A stretch of 64,000 nt of DNA from Rufibacter sediminis (GTDB taxonomy: Bacteria > Bacteroidota > Bacteroidia > Cytophagales > Hymenobacteraceae), in contig NZ_JACOAF010000020.1 of the NCBI RefSeq assembly GCF_014269285.1, forward strand, positions 186,001-250,000. Reading direction: 5' to 3'. Shown here piece by piece: positions 56,469-62,610 of this stretch. Made by a program: the position numbers and the translations under genes. Every line of letters begins with the position of its first letter. Position 1 is the first letter of the stretch. The notes below the pieces were generated by a model that was given only the letters and a program-made list of their open reading frames with translations, made no database searches and was not told the DNA's origin.

Positions 56469-56501
56469 TTTGAGGGGATTTTCAGAAAATGTGGGTAAAA
56501 C
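56466..56501. repeat. 36-bp palindromic element, copy 24 (overlaps NuiA start codon)
   Basis: Right arm ATGTGGGTAAAAC intact, left arm CATTTTGAGGGG decayed. The first three bases are the NuiA-like start codon on the minus strand. Confidence 0.55.
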
Positions 56502-56617
56502 TAGCCGGCAAATCGAAATCGCTAGGAAGAGAAACAAGACCGAGATCGCTCCTTTGTAGACGCAGCCGGGGTTTCTTTGTTTGCCTTGTTTCTCTTCCCA
56601 GCTGATACTTGCTGAAA

Positions 56618-57484
56618 CTACTGAATAGGGGCGCTGTCTACGCGGGCCTCCAGGGTGTTTTGAATGGCCGCAGGCACGTTGGAAAGAAGGTCATACCCGG
56701 TGGCGGCTTCTATGGCATCTACGGTGGTGCGGTAAGCGCTCCAGCTGCTGCTGATGTTGGTCGTATTAGGCGTGTTCACCGCAATAACGCGGGTGCTGGC
56801 GGTCACACGGCTGACATCACCAGTACCATTGGGCAACACCACAATCACTTTCCAGATGCGGTTGGGCACGGTTACTTTGCCGGCCGCTATGGTTTCTTTG
56901 TAGCCGTTACTGCCGGTGCCTCCTTTGCCGTAGCTTCCCATGATGATGTACAGCTCATTGCCCGCATTAACCAAAGTGCGGCAGTAGTTCTCCAGATTGG
57001 CCCAGGTTTGCTGATTGTTGGGCCCGGCCTGCGGAATCATGTTCGACATCAGGAACGTGGCCGAATTGTCGGCCTCGGAAAGCGTGCGATCTGCCGAGGG
57101 GCAGTTATGTCCCCGGTCAAAACCGCTGCCGGTGTAGTCAGAAGACTGTACTTTGTAAAAAGCCGCGGGCAACGTGTTGTCTGCCCTGAAATCATCCTGG
57201 CGCGGCGTGCTGCCTATCCAGGCGCTGCTCAAGTGCCAGCTTACCCAGTTAGGCGTGCCCCGGAAGCTGTTGTACGAGAGCACGTACTGCGGTTTGCTTA
57301 CCAAATAATTGCTGGAACTGGTACCGGCGGCGCTGGGGTTGCCCATGGCCAAGTGGTTGTCCTGGGTGGGAGTGGTGGTTTCGGTGGGGGTTTGCTCGGC
57401 ATCCGGTGCCACGTCTTCTACGGAGCAGGAAACCCCAAAGCCCAGAATCAGGAGAAGCAGGAAAGAGCGGGAAAAGTTTTTCAC
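56618..57484 (-). CDS. DNA/RNA non-specific endonuclease (NucA/NUC1 family), lipoprotein
   Basis: A 288-aa exported nuclease. Signal peptide with lipobox LGFGVSC (Cys20), then a Thr/Pro/Glu-rich linker to about residue 42. The beta-beta-alpha-Me domain carries the DRGH motif at 123-126 (GFDRGHNCPS) with the general-base His, and the Mg-binding Asn in the NNQQTWANLENYCR helix. Other marks: YVLSYNSFRGTPNWVSWHL, ATFLMSNMIPQ. It cuts DNA and RNA without sequence preference, probably at the outer surface or in the periplasm for nucleotide scavenging. The NuiA-like gene lies downstream. Confidence 0.92.
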   Translation of the reverse strand: MKNFSRSFLLLLILGFGVSCSVEDVAPDAEQTPTETTTPTQDNHLAMGNPSAAGTSSSNYLVSKPQYVLSYNSFRGTPNWVSWHLSSAWIGSTPRQDDFRADNTLPAAFYKVQSSDYTGSGFDRGHNCPSADRTLSEADNSATFLMSNMIPQAGPNNQQTWANLENYCRTLVNAGNELYIIMGSYGKGGTGSNGYKETIAAGKVTVPNRIWKVIVVLPNGTGDVSRVTASTRVIAVNTPNTTNISSSWSAYRTTVDAIEAATGYDLLSNVPAAIQNTLEARVDSAPIQ

Positions 57485-57883
57485 GAAAAGGAATTTACTT
57501 ATTTATAGCAAGATAGGGTCCCTGGGTCTCTATTCAAGAAATAGGATAGGAATATTTTAGGCGATCTGCCCGGAAAGCTGCCCTGAGTTAGCACGCGCCT
57601 GACGTTCCGTTTTAGACCCGTTTTTAGAAATCGGGCTGAAAAACAGCTACTTGGGGAACAGGTATCGCGCAGGATACTGGCTTGTTCAGGAGTAAAGCTG
57701 GTTTCGGGGAGGTCTCTGAAACAATTTATTTCAAGGGGTTGTACTCCGCAAAACTAAATGTAAGTTAGAATCTGAAAACAGCGGCACCTCACACAGGCGA
57801 AGGCAAGGCAGCAGAACTTGCAGGAGAAAGAACAGGGGGAATTGCCGTGCCGCTGCTTTTTGATGGATCAAGTAACCCGATAG
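57485..57883. other. 399-bp divergent intergenic region
   Basis: Between the nuclease and DACNV-type genes. Contains a 36-bp palindrome (57609-57644) and a long-range 9-bp inverted repeat CAGCGGCAC / GTGCCGCTG (57779-57787 with 57847-57855) followed by CTTTTTG, perhaps a structured leader for the downstream gene. No gene seen. Confidence 0.5.
57609..57644. repeat. 36-bp palindromic element, copy 25
   Basis: GTTTTAGACCCG / TCGGGCTGAAAAAC arms around TTTTTAGAAA. Confidence 0.7.
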
Positions 57884-59026
57884 ATGACTCGTACAACCAC
57901 TTACGCGGCCGCCAGAACCGTTGCCGCTACCATAGAAAGCCATTTTGCCCAACATCAGAATGATGCGCGGCAGAAGGGTGCTTTGAACGTGGCCCCCGCG
58001 CCTTCCATGAAAGTGGTAGAGGCGCTGATTGATGCGGCCTTCTGGGCGAGCCTCAGAAAAGAGGAAGGGCAATCGCCCAAAATCTCCCTGGCGTTTCTGC
58101 CGCCGGAGCAAGCGGGCAAGCCGCTCCTGTTCGCGCAGCGCCTGCCGTTAACCTCCCACAACCTCACCAAGCTGGCGCCCGGCGTAGAGCGGGCCGGGAT
58201 TCACATTGGTGTCTGGAAAGAGCACGGCGAGCTGTACATGTGGGGCACCACCCGCGAGATTCTCAGTTTCTGCTTTGTGCTGGATGTCTCTGAACCGGGG
58301 CTGCTGGTAGTCAAACACCGGCGGTCTACCGGTTACGGGAAATTTGCCAACGTGGCGGTACTCAAGGGCGATGTGGTGAAAATCATTGACGAGGACAGCG
58401 ATAGCTTGCCAGACTGTCCGGCGGTGGTCTCCTCCATGCTGGGCTTCACCGCGCCGGCCTCCTGGAATGATTCCGTGAACGTGCTGGTGCAGTTGGCGGT
58501 GTCCATGCGGGCGCACGGCCGCGGAGGCATGCTGTTGGTGGTGCCCACCGGTTCTGAAAAGTGGCAGCAATCCATCATCCATCCGTTGCCCTACGCCATC
58601 GCGCCGGCTTTCTCGGCCCTTACCGAGCTGATCCAGCAAGAGAAGGAGAACAAGGACCTGAGCCTGTGGCAGGGAGCCATGCGCCGCGAGATTGACGGCC
58701 TGGCGGGCCTGACCGCGGTAGACGGCGCCACCATCATCAACGACCGGCACGAGCTCCTGGCCTTCGGGGCCAAAATCATCCGGGCAGACGGCAATGAACT
58801 GGCCGAACAGATTGTGCTCACCGAGCCGGTGGTGGGCAACGAGCCGGTCATCCTCCATCCCACACAGAACGGCGGCACTCGCCACCTCTCCGCCGCCCAG
58901 TTCGTCCATGACCAGCGAGATTCCATTGCCCTGGTCGCCTCTCAGGATGGCCGTTTCACCATCTTCAGCTGGTCACCCTGCGAGAACATGGTCCACGCGC
59001 ACCGGGTAGATACGTTGCTGTTGTAG
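57884..59026 (+). CDS. Diadenylate-cyclase-like (DisA_N-related, DACNV-type) domain protein
   Basis: 380 aa. The N-terminal half (to about 240) is an alpha/beta region with TGYGKFANVAVLKGDVVKI and HGRGGMLLVVP. The C-terminal part resembles the DisA/CdaA diadenylate cyclase fold: AGLTAVDGATIIND (DGA at 280-282) and GTRHLSAAQF (RH at 333-334), in the order of the DGA and RHR catalytic motifs, but the third residue of RHR is Leu. This fits the group annotated as putative sensor DACNV proteins, seen as nucleotide-binding relatives without proven cyclase activity. It sits directly upstream of the vsr operon but shares the base composition of the core genome. Confidence 0.7.
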   Translation: MTRTTTYAAARTVAATIESHFAQHQNDARQKGALNVAPAPSMKVVEALIDAAFWASLRKEEGQSPKISLAFLPPEQAGKPLLFAQRLPLTSHNLTKLAPGVERAGIHIGVWKEHGELYMWGTTREILSFCFVLDVSEPGLLVVKHRRSTGYGKFANVAVLKGDVVKIIDEDSDSLPDCPAVVSSMLGFTAPASWNDSVNVLVQLAVSMRAHGRGGMLLVVPTGSEKWQQSIIHPLPYAIAPAFSALTELIQQEKENKDLSLWQGAMRREIDGLAGLTAVDGATIINDRHELLAFGAKIIRADGNELAEQIVLTEPVVGNEPVILHPTQNGGTRHLSAAQFVHDQRDSIALVASQDGRFTIFSWSPCENMVHAHRVDTLLL

Positions 59027-59031
59027 ATTTG
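59024..59031 (+). promoter_or_regulatory. Bacteroidota -7 box (TAGATTTG) for the vsr operon
   Basis: Perfect TAnnTTTG overlapping the stop codon of the DACNV-type gene, 23 nt before the vsr ATG. Confidence 0.45.
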
Positions 59032-59054
59032 TATTTTTACCTTTAGCAAGAAGG

Positions 59055-59489
59055 ATGGCTGATGTGCATAGCAAAGAGGTTCGGAGCTTTAATATGTCCC
59101 GGATCAGAGGGAAGAACACAAAGCCTGAAGTTCTGGTCAGAAAGTTCTTATTTTCAAAAGGGTTCCGTTACCGATTGCATGACAAAAAGCTTCCCGGGAA
59201 GCCGGATATAATATTGCCAAAATATAAGACCGTCATATTTGTGCATGGTTGCTTCTGGCATTCTCATGACGGCTGTAAATATTTTGTGTTACCTAAAACC
59301 AGAACAGACTGGTGGGCCAATAAGCTTCTGACTAATAAGAATAAAGACCTTCAGAATGAAAAGCTGCTTGCAGAGCAGGGTTGGAAAGTCTTGACTGTTT
59401 GGGAGTGTGAATTGAAAAGTAAGACAAAAGAAGAAACGTTAGTAAAGATAGAAGAGGAGTTATGGAGGAGTTTAAATCAATCCCGGTAA
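59055..59489 (+). CDS. vsr: Very short patch repair endonuclease Vsr
   Basis: A 144-aa endonuclease that nicks 5' of T in T:G mismatches made by deamination of 5-methylcytosine. Family marks: MSRIRGKNTKPEVLVRKFL with Glu25, GKPDI with catalytic Asp51, FVHGCFWHSH with His69 and metal-binding His71/Cys66, KYFVLPKTRTDWW, and WKVLTVWECEL with a further Cys. Position 63, Thr in E. coli, is Val here. It overlaps the methyltransferase gene by 28 bp, as expected for a Vsr that repairs damage caused by that enzyme. From here on the DNA is AT-richer than the left part of the window. Confidence 0.95.
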   Translation: MADVHSKEVRSFNMSRIRGKNTKPEVLVRKFLFSKGFRYRLHDKKLPGKPDIILPKYKTVIFVHGCFWHSHDGCKYFVLPKTRTDWWANKLLTNKNKDLQNEKLLAEQGWKVLTVWECELKSKTKEETLVKIEEELWRSLNQSR

Positions 59490-61108
59490 TTGATTTGTTT
59501 GCAGGGCCTGGGGGATTAGGTGAAGGTTTTTCAAGTGTAAAGAATAATGATAAATATTTTTTTGATATAAAGCTCTCGATAGAGAAAGACCCTGTTGCAC
59601 AAACTACCCTAAAGTTGAGAAGCTTTTACAGGAAGTTCTTACATAATGGTCTTGATGTGCCAAAAGAGTATTATAATCTTCTAAGAGAGCCAAGCCTTAA
59701 AAAGCGTGAAAAGTTGCTTAAGAATTTGTATGCTCAATACTGGGAAGTAGCAAAAGAGGCAGAGGCTGAAGCGCGTAGAATTGAGTTAGGGTCAAAAGAG
59801 ATTCCTCCTTTATATGTAGATGCGCTTATTAAGAATGCACTTGGCAAAGATAATAAACATTGGGTTCTAATTGGTGGGCCTCCCTGTCAAGCCTTTTCCC
59901 TTGTGGGTAGATCTAGGGTAGGGGGAGTGCATGAAGCTGATCATAGGGTATATTTATACAAAGAGTATCTAAGAATAATTGCTGAGCACCAGCCTTCCGT
60001 TTTTATTATGGAAAATGTAAAAGGATTACTCTCTGCGCAGGTAAACGGAGAGAAAGTCTTTGAATGGATGTTGAGAGACCTCAAAGATCCAGCCTCTGTT
60101 TTTGAAAGTTCAAATTCTTCTAAGTATACCATTTACTCTTTAGCAAAAACTAAAATAAAGGATCATAAAGATTATTTGATTAAAGCAGAGAACTATTCTA
60201 TTCCTCAGAAGCGGCACAGAGTAATTTTAATCGGGATAAGGGAAGATATCAATATTAAGCCAAGGACTTTAAAAGCAACAGACAAGATTACTCTTAAATC
60301 TATCATAGGTGATTTACCACCTTTAAGGAGCGCACTCAGCAGAGAGTTTGTTGAAAGCGAAATGGTTGATGGAAAGAAGAAAAGGAAGTATGAGAAACTG
60401 GAAGATGCTGAGGAGCTATGGAATGAAAAGGTGAAAATATTCAGGGAGCAACTTTTAGCCAAAAATGAATTTGGAGTTGAAAAAGAACTGAGCGACAAGG
60501 TTCTATTTGAAAATGGTATTGGGGCAGAGTTTATTGAATGCACTGATACAATTGCAAAGGAGCATCCTCTTTATGCATGGTACTCTGACTCTAAGTTAGG
60601 AGGGGTGGTGAATCATGAGTCGCGGTCCCACTTATTACAAGACATAAAGCGTTACTTATTTGCCAGCCTGTATTCAAAGCATAATAACAAATTTCCGCGT
60701 CTGGCAGATTATGCAAAGTATGATAAAGAGCTTCTTCCTGATCATCAGAGTGCGAGCACAGGAAAGTTTGTAGATAGGTTCAGAGTGCAATTACCTAATG
60801 ATACTGCCACCACAGTTACCAGTCACATCTCAAAAGATGGACATTACTTTATTCATTATGATCCAAAACAATGCAGAAGCCTAACGGTACGTGAAGCAGC
60901 CAGAATACAGACCTTTCCAGATAATTATCTTTTCTGGGGTGGGCGAACCAGCCAATTTCATCAAGTTGGTAATGCTGTTCCTCCTTATCTGGCTAAACAG
61001 ATTGGGGATATAGTTAAAGATTTATTCCTGAAAATAGAGGAACAAGAGGTTAAAGAGCATGATGCTCAGGTCCAGTTTAAAGATGAACTTGTAGCGGAGC
61101 GTTCCTGA
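59462..61108 (+). CDS. C5-cytosine DNA methyltransferase
   Basis: A 548-aa enzyme. Motif I IDLFAGPGGLGEGF (10-23, SAM binding), motif IV GGPPCQAFSLVGR with catalytic Cys142, motif VI MENVKG, motif VIII QKRHRVILIG, motif IX SLTVREAARIQTFPD, motif X HQVGNAVPPYLAKQIG. The target-recognition region between VIII and IX is about 200 residues and includes a Lys/Glu-rich insertion, so the recognition site cannot be guessed. It starts inside vsr and ends in TGATG overlapping the next gene. Methylation by it is probably the self-mark of the system. Confidence 0.95.
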   Translation: MEEFKSIPVIDLFAGPGGLGEGFSSVKNNDKYFFDIKLSIEKDPVAQTTLKLRSFYRKFLHNGLDVPKEYYNLLREPSLKKREKLLKNLYAQYWEVAKEAEAEARRIELGSKEIPPLYVDALIKNALGKDNKHWVLIGGPPCQAFSLVGRSRVGGVHEADHRVYLYKEYLRIIAEHQPSVFIMENVKGLLSAQVNGEKVFEWMLRDLKDPASVFESSNSSKYTIYSLAKTKIKDHKDYLIKAENYSIPQKRHRVILIGIREDINIKPRTLKATDKITLKSIIGDLPPLRSALSREFVESEMVDGKKKRKYEKLEDAEELWNEKVKIFREQLLAKNEFGVEKELSDKVLFENGIGAEFIECTDTIAKEHPLYAWYSDSKLGGVVNHESRSHLLQDIKRYLFASLYSKHNNKFPRLADYAKYDKELLPDHQSASTGKFVDRFRVQLPNDTATTVTSHISKDGHYFIHYDPKQCRSLTVREAARIQTFPDNYLFWGGRTSQFHQVGNAVPPYLAKQIGDIVKDLFLKIEEQEVKEHDAQVQFKDELVAERS

Positions 61109-62577
61109 TGATTGACTATACTCAATTTGAAACTGCTTCAGCAGAACCTGAAGCAGTTTCTATGATTGAAACTTTCCGGGCCATTGGGTATAATCTGGAA
61201 ACTGCTATTGCTGATATAATTGATAACTCCATTTCTGCTGGCGCTAAAAATATTTGGATTGATTTTGACTATAAAGGAGCTTCCACCTGGCTGGCTATTA
61301 AAGATGATGGCCATGGGATGGACAATGAGGAATTAATCAAAGCGATGCGGCCGGGATCAAAAAATCCTAATGAAGAAAGAGCTGCGCAGGATCTGGGGCG
61401 GTTTGGTCTTGGATTAAAAACAGCATCCTTTTCTCAATGCCGGAAGTTAACAGTCATTTCAAAATATAAGAACTCTACGCCAGTTTACTGGACCTGGGAT
61501 CTTGATTATGTTGCAGAAGCTCGTAAATGGAACCTGATCAAGTATGATCCGGGTGAAGATGTTTTGTCACAAATAAACAGCCTGACATCAGGAACCTTTG
61601 TTATTTGGAATAATCTTGACAGAATTGTTCAGTCCCTCCATTCAGACGATAAAGTTGGTTTGGAAAAGTTCTTACAGATCATGGATCATGTGAAAAGGCA
61701 CCTAGCCATGATCTTTCACAGATATATTGAAAGTAAGAAAGTTAAAATCTGGTTCCAGACAAGAGAAGTAAAGCCTTGGGATCCTTTTCTGATGAGTGAA
61801 CCTTCAACCCAGAAATTTCCGGAAGATCCGCTTCAGAATGGGAAAGTAAAGTTACGTGGTTACGTTCTTCCTCATAAGTCCAAATTAACTGATACAAAAT
61901 TCCGGGAAGCAGAAGGTCCTAAAGGCTGGAACGCTCACCAAGGCTTCTATATCTACCGCAAGGATCGTCTTTTATTAGCTGGCGATTGGTTGGGTATGTT
62001 CCGAAAAGAGGAGCATTTTAAATTGGCACGTATTTCAGTTGATCTTCCAAATAATTTAGATGCCTCTTGGCAGATAGACATCAAAAAGTCAGTAGCCAGA
62101 CCTCCTTTAATCCTTCGGGATCAATTGAAAGCCTACGCTAGTAAAATAAGAGCACAGGCAGTTGATGTGTACAGACACAAAGGCAAAGTTTTACAGCGAA
62201 AATATGGTTCAACGCAGTATCAGCCTGTCTGGGTGGAAAAGCTCCGGCACGGCAAACGATTCTATGAAATTAATCAGGAGCATCCTTTTGTCTCTCATTT
62301 GCTTTCACAGTTTTCAGGAAAGAATTCTGAACTAAAGAAATTACTTAATCTTATAGAGGAAACTGTTCCCGTTCCGCTCATTACCATCAAGGAGAGCGAA
62401 CAGCCTGATATTCAAGGGCAGCCATTTGAAGGAGTCAATCATGATGCGCTCCTAAGTATGATGAAGCTTATACATTCATCCTACATATCACAAGGCATAC
62501 AGGATGATCTGGCACGTACGATGATCCTGAACATGGAGCCTTTTAATCTTTATCCCCAACTTATTGAGTCTATCTAA
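61108..62577 (+). CDS. MORC/MutL-like GHKL ATPase
   Basis: A 489-aa ATPase. GHKL motifs: N box IADIIDNSISAGA (35-46; Asp36 stands where many members have the catalytic Glu), G1 KDDGHGMD (65-72), G2 GRFGLGLKTASFSQ (97-110). A second domain (about 200-350) has LPHKSKLTDT, AHQGFYIYRKDRLLLAGDWLGM and IDIKKSVARPP, matching the MutL/MORC transducer-like region. By family it should dimerise on ATP binding and act as a DNA clamp that joins methylation or mismatch state to nuclease action. Starts in the stop codon of the methyltransferase gene. Confidence 0.85.
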   Translation: MIDYTQFETASAEPEAVSMIETFRAIGYNLETAIADIIDNSISAGAKNIWIDFDYKGASTWLAIKDDGHGMDNEELIKAMRPGSKNPNEERAAQDLGRFGLGLKTASFSQCRKLTVISKYKNSTPVYWTWDLDYVAEARKWNLIKYDPGEDVLSQINSLTSGTFVIWNNLDRIVQSLHSDDKVGLEKFLQIMDHVKRHLAMIFHRYIESKKVKIWFQTREVKPWDPFLMSEPSTQKFPEDPLQNGKVKLRGYVLPHKSKLTDTKFREAEGPKGWNAHQGFYIYRKDRLLLAGDWLGMFRKEEHFKLARISVDLPNNLDASWQIDIKKSVARPPLILRDQLKAYASKIRAQAVDVYRHKGKVLQRKYGSTQYQPVWVEKLRHGKRFYEINQEHPFVSHLLSQFSGKNSELKKLLNLIEETVPVPLITIKESEQPDIQGQPFEGVNHDALLSMMKLIHSSYISQGIQDDLARTMILNMEPFNLYPQLIESI

Positions 62578-62610
62578 TAATTCTTAATCTATTTAATTCA
62601 ATATTTTATT

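Noticed and set aside
56609-57508. 299-aa plus-strand ORF opposite the nuclease gene
   Set aside because: Exact shadow of the DRGH nuclease, which has clear motifs and a lipoprotein signal on the minus strand.
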